DNA of 64,000 nucleotides from positions 1-64,000 of the forward strand of contig NZ_BAAAEP010000016.1 of assembly GCF_039523075.1 (NCBI RefSeq). The letters run 5' to 3'. Origin of the DNA: Caenispirillum bisanense. Lineage in GTDB: Bacteria; Pseudomonadota; Alphaproteobacteria; Rhodospirillales; Rhodospirillaceae. This document shows positions 8,746 to 19,261 of the stretch, piece after piece; the first letter of the stretch is position 1; each line of letters starts with the position of its first letter. The position numbers and the translations under genes were made by a program. The notes beneath the pieces were generated by a model that did no database searches, was not told where the DNA came from, and saw only the letters and a list, made by a program, of their open reading frames with translations.

Positions 8746-9150
8746 ATGATCAGCCATCACGACGCCCTCATCTACACCATGGTGCTGACCGCCGCCGCCG
8801 ATGGCGACCTCAAGGACGAGGAACTGCGGACCATGGGCAACATCGTGCAGTCGCTGCCGGTGTTCCAGGATTTCGACCCCGAGCACATCACCGCCGTCGC
8901 CGAGGACTGCGGCCGTTACCTGTCCAAGGAAGACGGTCTGGAAGAGGCGCTGGAGATGGTCCGCAACGCCCTGCCCGACAAGCTGAACGAAACCGCCTAC
9001 GCCCTGGCGGTGGACGTGGCGGTCTCCGACGGCCAGCTGCGGCAGGAAGAACTGCGCATCCTCGAAATGGTCCGCCACATGCTGGACGTCGACCGCCTGA
9101 CCGCCGCCGCCATCGAACGTGGCGCCGTCGTCCGCCATCGCAAGCCGTAA
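8746..9150 (+). CDS. TerB-like tellurite-resistance/stress protein
   Basis: A 134-residue helical protein of the TerB family. It shows the repeated acidic motif of the fold: TAAADGDLKDEELRTMGNIV near the N-terminus and VAVSDGQLRQEELRILEMVR in the second half. Family members bind divalent metal with these Asp/Glu residues and are linked to tellurite and membrane stress, but the function of stand-alone TerB proteins is unclear. An AGGAGA ribosome site precedes the ATG. It reads in the same direction as the downstream NnrU-like gene, 57 bp away. Confidence 0.82.
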   Translation: MISHHDALIYTMVLTAAADGDLKDEELRTMGNIVQSLPVFQDFDPEHITAVAEDCGRYLSKEDGLEEALEMVRNALPDKLNETAYALAVDVAVSDGQLRQEELRILEMVRHMLDVDRLTAAAIERGAVVRHRKP

Positions 9151-9207
9151 GGCCGCACCGCCCGACCGCCCGCCTGCCTGCTGCCTGTCTGCCGGAGGAC
9201 GCGCCGC

Positions 9208-9888
9208 ATGACCTCGCTCGCCCTGGCCTGCCTGCTGTTCCTGGCGTCGCATCTGGTGGTCAGCCCGTCACCGCTGCGGCCGTGGCTGATCGGCCGGCTG
9301 GGGCAGGGGCCTTACCTCGGCATCTACTCCCTGGTGTCGCTGGCGGCGCTGGTGTGGATGGGCTACGCCTACGGCCGGGCGCCCTTCGTGCCGGTGTGGC
9401 AGCCGCCGCCCGGCATGGCGCATCTGGCGCTGATCCTGGTGCCGCTGGCCTTCGTGCTGCTGGTGCTGTCGGTGGCGACCCCCAACCCGACCGCCGGCCC
9501 CACCGGCAAGGCGCTGGCGGAAGGTCGGGCGACCGGCATCATCGCCGTCACCCGCCACCCGATGATGTGGGCCTTCAGCCTGTGGGCGGTGGCGCATCTG
9601 CTGGCCAACGGCGACCTTGCCTCCATCCTGCTGTTCGGCACGGTGCTGGTGGTGGCGCAGGCCGGCATGGTGCTGCTCGACCGCCGCAAGGCCCGCGAGG
9701 CGCCGGAGGGCTTCGCCCGGCTGGCCGCCACCACCTCGCGGCTGCCTTTCGTCGCCCTGGCGCAGGGCCGCGCCCGCACCTCCCTGCGCGAGATCGGCCC
9801 GCTGCGGATCGTACTCGGCCTGGTGCTGGCGGCGGCGGCGGTGGCCGCCCACCCGTGGCTGTTCGGCGTCTCCCCACTGCCCGGCTGA
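9208..9888 (+). CDS. NnrU-family integral membrane protein
   Basis: 226 residues with about six membrane helices and the family motif ITRHPMMWAF-like segment (VTRHPMMWAFSLWAVAHLLANGD, middle of the protein). NnrU was defined near nitrite and nitric-oxide reductase genes in alphaproteobacteria, and is related to isoprenylcysteine methyltransferase-like membrane proteins; its biochemical role is not settled. A GGAGG site precedes the ATG. The neighbours here are not denitrification genes, so a general membrane role is equally possible. Confidence 0.82.
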   Translation: MTSLALACLLFLASHLVVSPSPLRPWLIGRLGQGPYLGIYSLVSLAALVWMGYAYGRAPFVPVWQPPPGMAHLALILVPLAFVLLVLSVATPNPTAGPTGKALAEGRATGIIAVTRHPMMWAFSLWAVAHLLANGDLASILLFGTVLVVAQAGMVLLDRRKAREAPEGFARLAATTSRLPFVALAQGRARTSLREIGPLRIVLGLVLAAAAVAAHPWLFGVSPLPG

Positions 9889-9956
9889 GGCCCTTGCGCG
9901 GGGGGGCGGGGCTGGCGGATGATTGGTGCCGCCTCTCACTCCCTGCGAGCCCCTTC

Positions 9957-10592
9957 ATGGACCCGATGATCCTGTTCCTGGCCGCCGCGGCCGGTGCGAT
10001 TTATGTGCTGACGCCGGGGCCGGCGTTCCTGGCGGTGCTCGGCATCGGGGTGAGCCAGGGACGGCGGGCCAGCTTCGGCTTCCTGTCCGGCCATCTGGTC
10101 GGCGACCTGCTGTGGACGGTGATGGCACTGGCCGCCATCATCGGCGCCCGCACCGTCAGCCCGCTGGTGTTCGACCTGCTGGGGGTGGCCTGCGGCGCCT
10201 ATCTGCTGTACCTGGGGGTTAGGGCGCTGATGGTGCGCAAGGGCGACGAGTCGGGCGGCGGCTTCGTCACCCGCAGCCCGTTCCGCCGCGGCCTGCTGTT
10301 CGGCGTCACCAACCCCAAGGGCTATCCCGTGGCGCTGGCCATGTTCACCGCCCTGCTCGCCGACCGCTCCGACTCGCTGACCTGGAGCGTGGCGCCGGAA
10401 CTGCTGGCGGCAGCCTTCCTGGGGTTCCTGGCCGCCGACGTGATCCTGGTGTGGCTGACCGGTCTGTCCGGCCTGAAGGCGGTCTACCGCCGCCACGACG
10501 TCTGGATCATCCGCGCCACCGGCGCCCTGTTCGTCGGCTTCGCCGTCAACGCCCTGACCGCCAGCCTGCCGGGGCTGTGGGCGCGGCGGTGA
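9957..10592 (+). CDS. LysE/RhtB-family amino-acid exporter
   Basis: 211 residues with about six membrane helices. The N-terminal TPGPAFLAVLGIGVSQGRRA segment and the FLSGHLVGD and GVTNPKGYPVALAMF segments are signatures of the LysE/RhtB translocator family, which exports amino acids and their analogues across the inner membrane. The ATG of MDPMILFLAAAAGAIY is chosen from the family N-terminus. It follows the NnrU-like gene by 68 bp in the same direction. Substrate is not predictable. Confidence 0.88.
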   Translation: MDPMILFLAAAAGAIYVLTPGPAFLAVLGIGVSQGRRASFGFLSGHLVGDLLWTVMALAAIIGARTVSPLVFDLLGVACGAYLLYLGVRALMVRKGDESGGGFVTRSPFRRGLLFGVTNPKGYPVALAMFTALLADRSDSLTWSVAPELLAAAFLGFLAADVILVWLTGLSGLKAVYRRHDVWIIRATGALFVGFAVNALTASLPGLWARR

Positions 10593-10781
10593 GGGCAGGA
10601 GAAGGGGCGGGAATCCCCGTGGTCTGCCCCCACACGCAGCAGGTCTGCCATCCGCCGGAAGCATCGTAGCGCCCAACCTCCCCATTGCCTTCCGCCGCTC
10701 AAGCCGCCATTCTGTCGCCCGCGAACCGCCCGAAGGTGTGGGGCCTGCGGGTGGGGTCGTGTGCGTAGGGAGGACCGACCC

Positions 10782-11732
10782 GTGACGCTCGTTTCCGGAA
10801 GCGGTACCGTGGGGCCGCTGTTCGATCGCTTCTCCGTGCCCGAATGGGCGGGCGGCTGGGGCGGTGCGGCTCCGCCCCTGACGACGCAGGACATCGACCG
10901 CCTGCGCGGCCTCAACGAACCCCTCACCGTCGCCGAGGTGGAGAGGGTCTACATGCCGCTGGTCGAGCTGCTGGTCACCCACATGGGCGCCCGCTGGGAC
11001 CTGCGCCGCCGCCGCGCCCAGCTGTCGCGCCGGGTGGACCGCCACGGGCCGTTCATCGTCGGCCTCGCCGGCAGCGTCGCGGTGGGCAAGAGCACCACCG
11101 CCCGCGTCCTCGCCGCCCTGCTGCGGGCCGAGGGCCGCAAGGTGGCGCTGGTGCCGACCGACGGCTTCCTGCTGCCCAACGCCGTGCTGCAGGAGCGCGG
11201 CCTGATGAACCGCAAGGGCTTCCCCGGCACCTACGACCTGAAGGCGCTGATCGCCTTCCTCACCGACATCCGCCTCGGCCGCCCGGCCCAGGCGCCGGTC
11301 TACAGCCACCAGACCTACGACATCGTCCCGGACGCCAGCGTGACGGTAGAGGAGGCCGAGGTGGTCATCCTGGAGGGCCTGAACGTGCTGCAGGTCGGCC
11401 CGCTGCCGGCCGAGGGCGAGCACAGGCCGTTCGTCTCCGACTTCTTCGACTTCTCCATCTACGTCGACGCCGACGAGGACAGCCTGCGGACGTGGTACCT
11501 GGAACGCTTCCTCGCCCTGCGCAAGACCGCCTTCCAGGACCCCCAGGCCTACTTCCACCGCTATGCCGCCATGCCGGAGGACGAGGTGCAGGCCACCGCC
11601 GGCCGCATCTGGGAGACCATCAACCTGGTCAACCTGCGGGAAAACGTGCTGCCGACGCGCGCCCGCGCCGACGTGGTGCTGCGCAAGGGCGGCGACCACG
11701 CCGTCTATGAAGTGTGGCTGCGGCGGGTATGA
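10782..11732 (+). CDS. coaA: Pantothenate kinase, type I (CoaA)
   Basis: 316 residues; phosphorylates pantothenate with ATP, the first committed step of coenzyme A synthesis. The P-loop is GSVAVGKS (about 97-104). Family segments include VPTDGFLLPN, RKGFPGTYD and ILEGLNVLQ, and the C-terminal WETINLVNLRENVLPTRARA. I choose the GTG at 10782 because AGGGAGG lies 8 nt before it; an in-frame GTG at 10761 precedes that ribosome site. Type I enzymes are feedback-inhibited by CoA. It is convergent with the ZIP transporter gene. Confidence 0.94.
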   Translation: MTLVSGSGTVGPLFDRFSVPEWAGGWGGAAPPLTTQDIDRLRGLNEPLTVAEVERVYMPLVELLVTHMGARWDLRRRRAQLSRRVDRHGPFIVGLAGSVAVGKSTTARVLAALLRAEGRKVALVPTDGFLLPNAVLQERGLMNRKGFPGTYDLKALIAFLTDIRLGRPAQAPVYSHQTYDIVPDASVTVEEAEVVILEGLNVLQVGPLPAEGEHRPFVSDFFDFSIYVDADEDSLRTWYLERFLALRKTAFQDPQAYFHRYAAMPEDEVQATAGRIWETINLVNLRENVLPTRARADVVLRKGGDHAVYEVWLRRV

Positions 11733-11749
11733 CCACGGCCATGGCCCCC

Positions 11750-12562
11750 TCAATCGGTGACGCCGAGCCCGACGTCGAGACCCATCATCAGCAGGAAGCC
11801 CACCGTCAGGCCGAAGGTGGCGGCGGTGTCGTGGCCGTTGCGGTGGGTTTCCGGGATGATCTCGTTGCTGACCACGAACAGCATGGCGCCGCCGGCCATG
11901 GCGAGGCCCCAGGGCAGCACCGGCTCGGCCAGGGCGACGGCGCCGGCGCCGATGAAGCCGCCGATGCTTTCCACCGCCCCGGTGGCCAGCGCGATGCCCA
12001 CCGCCGGCAGCGGCCGGTAGCCGAGCGCCAGCATGGACAGCGCCACCACCAGCCCTTCCGGCAGGTTCTGCAGGAAGATGCCGATGGTCAGGGTGACGCC
12101 GTTCTGCACGTTGCCGCCGCCGAACCCAACGCCCACCGCCAGCCCTTCCGGGAAGTTGTGCAGGGTGATGGCGATGACGAACAGCCACAGGCGCCGCACC
12201 TGGCGGCCCTCCACGTGCTCCGGCCCCTTCACCAGATGCTCGTGCGGCAGGCTGTTGTGGATGGCCCACAGGCCGCCGGCGCCGATCAGCGCCCCGGCTG
12301 CCACCACCAGGAAGGCCGGCAGGGTGCCGCCGTAAAGGTCGGTGCCCGCCTCCACCCCCGGCAGCAGCAGGGAGAAGGCGGTGGCCGCCAGCATCACCCC
12401 GGCGGAGAAGCCGAGCATGATGTCCTGCTGCCGCACCGTGATGGTCCGCAGCACCAGCACCGGCAGGGCGCCGATGCCGGCGGCGGAGCCGGCGATCAGG
12501 CTGGCGATGAGGCCGAGGGTGACGAGCGGCAGGGTGTCCAGGGTGGCGATCAGGCTGTCCAA
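11750..12562 (-). CDS. ZIP-family metal transporter
   Basis: About 270 residues with eight membrane helices. The metal-pathway motifs are clear: TLHNFPEGLAVGVGFGGG in helix 4, QNLPEGLVVA in helix 5 and NEIIPETHRNGH later on. ZIP proteins move zinc or other divalent metals into the cytoplasm. The start is uncertain: I place it at TTG 12562 (LDSLIATLDTL); the frame also stays open to a TTG at 12655. Neither has a strong ribosome site. It is convergent with coaA and divergent from pckG. Confidence 0.85.
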   Translation of the reverse strand: MDSLIATLDTLPLVTLGLIASLIAGSAAGIGALPVLVLRTITVRQQDIMLGFSAGVMLAATAFSLLLPGVEAGTDLYGGTLPAFLVVAAGALIGAGGLWAIHNSLPHEHLVKGPEHVEGRQVRRLWLFVIAITLHNFPEGLAVGVGFGGGNVQNGVTLTIGIFLQNLPEGLVVALSMLALGYRPLPAVGIALATGAVESIGGFIGAGAVALAEPVLPWGLAMAGGAMLFVVSNEIIPETHRNGHDTAATFGLTVGFLLMMGLDVGLGVTD

Positions 12563-12970
12563 GGGGCGTCTCTGGATTTTGTCGGAAGGATGGAACCGAA
12601 GGGAGGGGGCGGGGTTTCCCGTTTCGGATGTACCCCGTCGGGCACAAGTCGCCAAAGCATAACGTATGGCCCGTTGCCGAGGCGCAAACGTCGTCTTATG
12701 GTGGGGGGCACTTGCTTTACGTCTCGCCGGGTGGGCCGAGTGGCGGCCGGGCCCGGGGAGCAGGAGACGGGGAGGTTCCTACGGTGCAACCACGACCAGG
12801 AAGGGCATGTTCTGCCCTGTGGTCCCGGGTGTCGCCGCGCGTTCGGGTTCCGGCCCTGGCTTCCGGTCCCCCCGCAGCGTTTTTTCCGCACGCAGACGAA
12901 TAGGTGAGTTCCGACTCGGCCGCCGTGACGCGACGGGCGGCTGGGCGATTGTCGGTATTGGAGACCCGTA
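12563..12970. other. 408-bp gap between zip and pckG, with a structured segment
   Basis: No convincing gene is seen here. It must hold the promoters of both divergent genes. A two-part hairpin lies at 12794-12824: GACCA pairs with TGGTC and AGGGCA with TGCCCT around a TGTTC loop. A T6 tract follows at 12880-12885 and GGAGA precedes the pckG ATG. The hairpin could be part of an untranslated leader; no known riboswitch is recognised. Confidence 0.4.
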
Positions 12971-14806
<1,836 letters not shown>

Positions 14807-14847
14807 GCTGAGGCACCCCGGCCCCAGGCCGGACGCCAGCACACCGC

Positions 14848-14886
14848 GGCCCCGCCGGAGACATCCGGCGGGGCCGTCGGCTTTTA
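14848..14886 (+). terminator. Rho-independent terminator of pckG
   Basis: A perfect 12-bp stem, GGCCCCGCCGGA (14848-14859) and TCCGGCGGGGCC (14864-14875), with a 4-nt loop, followed by GTCGGCTTTTA. It lies 42 bp after the pckG stop codon. Confidence 0.85.
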
Positions 14887-15225
14887 GGGGGCGTAGCGGG
14901 CTGTTCACCATCACGGAGCACCAGGACTGGGTGCGGCCGTTGACTGGCTCGGCCAGGATGACGCGGACCGGAAGGCCAAGCCACTGACTCACACATAGAT
15001 GCTTTCACGGGAGAGGCTCTTGTGCGGGCAACGGCGCCCCACGGCCGGGTGGGAAGTGTGCGATGACCCACGTGTCGGGAGTTGGTGTCCCCGGACCCTT
15101 CCAGCGGACTGGGTGAAGAGCAAAAAATCTTTCCGAAAGGTGTTTACAGTCGGGGGGCACGATGCTATATACGCGGCCTCTGCCGGGACGCACTGCTCCA
15201 AAAGACGATCCGGTAGGCTCCCTGG
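14887..15225. other. Gene-free stretch leading to tRNA-Gln
   Basis: About 340 bp between the pckG terminator and the tRNA-Gln gene. No open frame here looks coding. Apart from the tRNA promoter near its end I see nothing recognisable. Confidence 0.5.
15143..15171 (+). promoter_or_regulatory. Sigma-70 promoter of tRNA-Gln
   Basis: TTTACA at 15143-15148 and TATATA at 15166-15171 are separated by 17 bp, ahead of the tRNA-Gln gene. The same TATATA box precedes tRNA-Pro. The first transcribed base would be about 15178, giving a leader of roughly 48 nt that would need processing. Confidence 0.65.
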
Positions 15226-15299
15226 TGGGGGATAGTTTAATGGTAGAACTGCGGACTCTGACTCCGTTAGTCCAGGTTCGAGTCCTGGTCCCCCAGCCA
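15226..15299 (+). tRNA. tRNA-Gln (anticodon CUG)
   Basis: A 74-nt cloverleaf with CCA encoded. The acceptor stem is TGGGGGA paired with TCCCCCA, with G as discriminator base. The anticodon loop CTCTGAC gives CUG, read as glutamine, and the T arm is CCAGG-TTCGAGT-CCTGG. Downstream sequence holds small hairpins and a gene-poor region. Confidence 0.97.
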
Positions 15300-15748
15300 C
15301 CGAAAGCGTTGTAGATCAACGCCTTAGCGAAGGCCTAGCAAAGACGGCGACAAGCCCGAAAGCTAGGCCTTCTGCCTATTCGGCCTCCCCATCGCTCGGC
15401 TGCGGCCCCGGAAGGTGGTGGACCAGGCGACTGGACCATCCGCTATGCCAGCAACTCCGACTCGGAGTGGATGCGCGCCCTTGTTCCAGAGTTATAGGCC
15501 GTCTCGGTTCCCGCTCTGCCCGTCCATCGCCACGGCGCTGGGGCTGGCCGCGGACGGGGTGGTGCCGCCGCCAATCCTGACAAAGCACGAGGGGAGGCTA
15601 CGGACGTGCGCCCTAACTGGGGGATTCGGTGTGCAGATCCAGGACGCATAACCAGACGGCCGGCGTGAAGGCGCGATGGTGATGGTACTGAAGCATCCCC
15701 TGTCCGTGGATGTTGTCGCCGTTATTCCTCTGACCCTGCGCCCGCCCC
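15300..15748. other. Gene-poor region after tRNA-Gln with inverted repeat and possible gene remnants
   Basis: About 450 bp with no intact gene. GCGTTG/CAACGC form a small hairpin at 15306-15322. An 11-bp inverted repeat GAAGGCCTAGC (15329-15339) and GCTAGGCCTTC (15362-15372) follows. A plus-strand frame ending at TAG 15497 contains GDWTIRYASNSDSEWMRALV, and a minus-strand frame nearer 15735-15621 contains FTPAVWLCVLDLHTESP. These resemble protein tails rather than random sequence. Codon use is less GC-biased than in neighbouring genes. A decayed insertion beside the tRNA is a reasonable reading but is not proven. Confidence 0.4.
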
Positions 15749-16450
15749 TTATTCCACGATCAACCGGTAGCCCACACCGGGCTCGGTCCATACGAACCGC
15801 GGGGCGTTGGGGTCGTCGCCCAGCTTCTGGCGCAGATGGCCGATGTGGACGCGGAGGTACTGGGTTTCCTTGACATAGGCCTGCCCCCACACCTCGCGCA
15901 GCAGTTGGTCGTGGGTCAGCACCTTGCCGGCGTTGCGGGCGAGCAGGCGCAGGAGGTCGAACTCCTTGCGGGTCAGCTTGACCTCCTCGCCGCCCACCCA
16001 CACCCGCCGGCCGGGAAAATCCAGGCGCAGGCCGCCGGTCTCGAAGGTGGTCGCCTCCGCCGACCCGGCCGCCGCCGGGCGGGAGCGCAGCAGCACGCGC
16101 ACCCGCGCGATCAGCTCGGCGACACCGAAGGGCTTGGTGACGTAGTCGTTGGCACCGCTTTCCAGCGCCTCCACCTTGTCCATCTCGCCGGCCCGCACCG
16201 ACAGCACCAGGATCGGCACGTCACTCCATTCACGCACCGAGCGGATGACGCCCTGGCCGTCGATGTCGGGCAGGCCGAGGTCGAGCACCATGAGGTCGGG
16301 TTGCTCGGTCGCCACCTTGCGGATGGCGTCCTCGCCGCGCGGCGCTTCCACCACCTCGTAACCGTGGGCGGTCAGGCTGATGCGCAGGAACTTGCGGATC
16401 TGCGCCTCGTCGTCCACCACCAGGATCTTCGCCGTCTCGCCCCGCGTCAT
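15749..16450 (-). CDS. kdpE: Response regulator KdpE
   Basis: 233 residues of the OmpR/PhoB type. The receiver domain has the acidic pair D13-D14, phospho-acceptor D57 in VLDLGLPD and K106 in VTKPF. The C-terminal winged helix carries LTRKEFDLLRLLARNAGKVL and HIGHLRQKLGDDP. With KdpD it activates the kdp potassium-pump genes at low potassium or high osmolarity. Its ATG overlaps the kdpD stop by 4 nt, and it is the last gene of the operon. Confidence 0.96.
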   Translation of the reverse strand: MTRGETAKILVVDDEAQIRKFLRISLTAHGYEVVEAPRGEDAIRKVATEQPDLMVLDLGLPDIDGQGVIRSVREWSDVPILVLSVRAGEMDKVEALESGANDYVTKPFGVAELIARVRVLLRSRPAAAGSAEATTFETGGLRLDFPGRRVWVGGEEVKLTRKEFDLLRLLARNAGKVLTHDQLLREVWGQAYVKETQYLRVHIGHLRQKLGDDPNAPRFVWTEPGVGYRLIVE

Positions 16451-19197
16451 TGTCCCTCGTCTCCCGGCTGCTGTGCCGCGACAGGGTCGGGCTCGACATC
16501 AGCGGCGTCAAGGGCCGGCGGCGCCACCAGCGGCAGGCGCAGGACGATGGCGGCGCCGCGCTGGCCGCGGCCTTCCTCCGCGGCGATGGTGCCGCCGTGC
16601 GCCTCGATCAGCCCGCGGCAGATGGACAGGCCGAGGCCGGTGCCGGCGGTGCGGCTGTCGCGTGCCTTGACGCGGTAGAACATGTCGAACACCAGCTCCC
16701 GCTCGTCGGGCGGGATGCCGGGGCCGTCGTCCTCCACCCGCAGCTCCAGCGCCCCGTCCCGCGGCCCTGCCTCCACCACGATCAGGCCGTTGGCGGGGGA
16801 ATACTTGGCGGCATTGTCGAGCACGTTGACCAGCACCTGCTCCATCAGCACCGGATCGGCCCAGAGCAGCGGCGTTTCCGGCGCGATGTCTACGCTGACG
16901 CGGAACGGTTCCAGCACGTCGCGCAGGCGCTGCACTGCCCGCCCGACCACGTCGTGCAGGTCGGTCCAGTCGCGCCGGGGCTGCATGGCGCCGTAGCCGA
17001 GGCGCGTCATGTCGAGCAGGTTCTGGACGAAGCGGTTGAGGCGGTTGGCTTCCTCCAGCACGGTGCCGACCAGTTCGCGGCGATCCTCGGGCGACACCCG
17101 CTCGCCGACCTCCGACAGGGTGGTGGCCGATCCGATGATGGAGACCAGCGGCGTGCGCAGGTCATGGGAGATGGAGGACAGCAGGGCGGAACGCAGGTTC
17201 TCCGTCTCCGACAGCAGGCGCGCTTCCTCGATGTCGCCAGCCAGCTGGGCGCGTTCGATGGCGACGGCGGACTGGTCGGCCACCGCGCCCAGCAGCCGCT
17301 GCTGCTCCGGCGACAGGGCCTTGCCCGGCCGGTCGAAGGCCACCCCCAGCAGACCAATGACGCCGCGCCCGGTGCGCAGCGGCATGAACAGGTAGCCGGC
17401 GGCGGGCAACGTGTCGGTGCCCCAGCCCGCCGGCCGCTCGTTCTTCCAGGCCCAGTCAGCGGCGGCCCAGTCGGTGTCTGACATGCGGTCTTCCGGCGGA
17501 TAGCCGGCAGCGATGGTCAGGTCCGGCGCCCTCGGCTGCGGCGGCAGCAGCACCAGCGACCGCGCCGTCAGGGTCGACGACACATGATGGACCGCAGCCC
17601 ACAGCACGTCGTCCAGGCTGGCGGCGGCGGCCACCTTGCGGCTGAACTCGTACAGGTTGGCATTGCGGCGGGCGGTCTGGCGGATGGCATCAAGCTGGGC
17701 CCGCACCCGCCCGGCCAGGTTCCCGGTGATGACGGCCACCAGCACGAAGAACATCAGCGTCAGGATGTCGGCCTGATGGTAGACGCTGAAGGTGAGATAG
17801 GGCGCGGTGAAGAAGTAGTTGTAGACGGCGAGGCTCAAACCGACGGCATAGAGCGCCGGCCACAGGCCGAAGCGCACGGCGATCAGCAGCACCGCGGTCA
17901 GGAACACCAGCGACAGGTTGGGCAGCGGCAGGAACAACTCCACCACCCGCGCCACCGCGCCGGCGGCGCCGACGGCGGCGGTGGCCCACAGCAGCCCGAG
18001 AAGGGTGCGGCGGCGGCTGGTTTCCTCCTGGGTCCGCAGCGGGCGGGGGGCGGTGGCCCGCGCCTCGGTGCCGACCACTGTGACTTCAAAGTCGCGGCCG
18101 AGGCGCAGCAGCCCCTGCGGCACCGACCGGACGAACCACCGCTGCCACGCCCCCCGGCGCTCCCGCCCGACCAGGATGCGGGTGACGTTGCGGCTGCGGG
18201 CGTAGGCGATCAGGTCACGCGCCACCAGCGGCCCGCCCTGCAGGGTGACCACCTCCGCCCCCAGCCGCTGGGCGAGGCGGAGGGTATCGTCCAGGCGGGT
18301 GCGGGCGTCCTCGTCCAGGCGGTCGTCGGCCTGGGTTTCCACATGCACGGCGATCCACGGGATGCGGGCGCGCTCGGCCATGCGGCGGGCGGTACGCACC
18401 AGCGCCTGACCGCCGGCGCCGTCGTCCAGGCAGACCATCAGGCGATCGCGGGTCGGCCACGGCCCCGGCACCGCATGGGCGCGCATGTAGGCGAGCATCT
18501 CGGTATCGACCCGCTCGGCGGCGGTGCGCATGGCCAGTTCGCGCAGGGCGGTCAGGTTGCCGCGCGAGAAGAAGTGATGCACCGCCCGCCGCGCCTGCTC
18601 GGGCACGTAGACCTTGCCCTCCGACAGGCGCTGGATGAGGGCATCGGGCGGCAGGTCGACAAGCTCGATCTCGTCGGCCATCTCCAGCACCTTGTCGGGC
18701 AGCGTCTCGCGCACGCGTACCTTGGCGATGCGCTCGACGATGTCGTTCAGGCTTTCCAGGTGCTGGATGTTGAGCGTGGTGTAGACGTCGATGCCGGCGT
18801 CGAGGATCTCCTCCACGTCCTGCCAGCGCTTGATGTGGCGCGAGCCCTGCACGTTGGTGTGCGCCAGCTCGTCCATCAGGGCGAGGGTCGGACGGCGCTG
18901 CAGCAGGGCGTCGAGGTCCATTTCGGTGAACACCCGGCCGCGATAGCCGATGCGCTTGCGCGGCAGGATGACGAGCCCGCGCAGCAGCGCCTCGGTCTCC
19001 TGGCGGCCGTGGGTTTCCACCACGGCCGCCAGCACGTCGGTGCCTTCCTTGCGCCGCTCGTGGGCGGCCTGGAGCATGGCGTAGGTCTTGCCCACCCCCG
19101 GCGCCGCACCCAGGAAGATCTTCAGGCGCCCACGGTTCTCTTTGCGGACTTCCGTCAGCAGGGCGTCGGGTTCTGGGCGGGTGGTGTCGTCGCTCAT
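16447..19197 (-). CDS. kdpD: Sensor histidine kinase KdpD
   Basis: 916 residues with the full KdpD layout. The N-terminal KdpD domain has Walker A GAAPGVGKT (30-38) and MDELAHTNVQGSRHIKRWQD. A UspA-like segment with ILVGRERRGAWQRW follows, then four membrane helices around 400-500 and a GAF-like region. The kinase core has SSISHDLRTPL (His at about 677) and an ATPase domain with VLDNAAKYSP and GTGLGLSICRGLIEAHGG. It senses potassium and turgor status. MSDDTTRPEP is taken as the start because the sequence before it does not resemble KdpD. It lies 64 bp after kdpC. Confidence 0.96.
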   Translation of the reverse strand: MSDDTTRPEPDALLTEVRKENRGRLKIFLGAAPGVGKTYAMLQAAHERRKEGTDVLAAVVETHGRQETEALLRGLVILPRKRIGYRGRVFTEMDLDALLQRRPTLALMDELAHTNVQGSRHIKRWQDVEEILDAGIDVYTTLNIQHLESLNDIVERIAKVRVRETLPDKVLEMADEIELVDLPPDALIQRLSEGKVYVPEQARRAVHHFFSRGNLTALRELAMRTAAERVDTEMLAYMRAHAVPGPWPTRDRLMVCLDDGAGGQALVRTARRMAERARIPWIAVHVETQADDRLDEDARTRLDDTLRLAQRLGAEVVTLQGGPLVARDLIAYARSRNVTRILVGRERRGAWQRWFVRSVPQGLLRLGRDFEVTVVGTEARATAPRPLRTQEETSRRRTLLGLLWATAAVGAAGAVARVVELFLPLPNLSLVFLTAVLLIAVRFGLWPALYAVGLSLAVYNYFFTAPYLTFSVYHQADILTLMFFVLVAVITGNLAGRVRAQLDAIRQTARRNANLYEFSRKVAAAASLDDVLWAAVHHVSSTLTARSLVLLPPQPRAPDLTIAAGYPPEDRMSDTDWAAADWAWKNERPAGWGTDTLPAAGYLFMPLRTGRGVIGLLGVAFDRPGKALSPEQQRLLGAVADQSAVAIERAQLAGDIEEARLLSETENLRSALLSSISHDLRTPLVSIIGSATTLSEVGERVSPEDRRELVGTVLEEANRLNRFVQNLLDMTRLGYGAMQPRRDWTDLHDVVGRAVQRLRDVLEPFRVSVDIAPETPLLWADPVLMEQVLVNVLDNAAKYSPANGLIVVEAGPRDGALELRVEDDGPGIPPDERELVFDMFYRVKARDSRTAGTGLGLSICRGLIEAHGGTIAAEEGRGQRGAAIVLRLPLVAPPALDAADVEPDPVAAQQPGDEGQ

Positions 19198-19261
19198 GAC
19201 TTCGGCTTGTCCACAGGGCGCGGAGACGATCCCACAGGGTCTCGACCATGGTCCAGCCCCG

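Noticed and set aside
15415..15651. 78-codon plus-strand frame after tRNA-Gln
   Set aside because: Proline-rich with no motif or ribosome site; the protein-like fragment in this area lies in a different frame.
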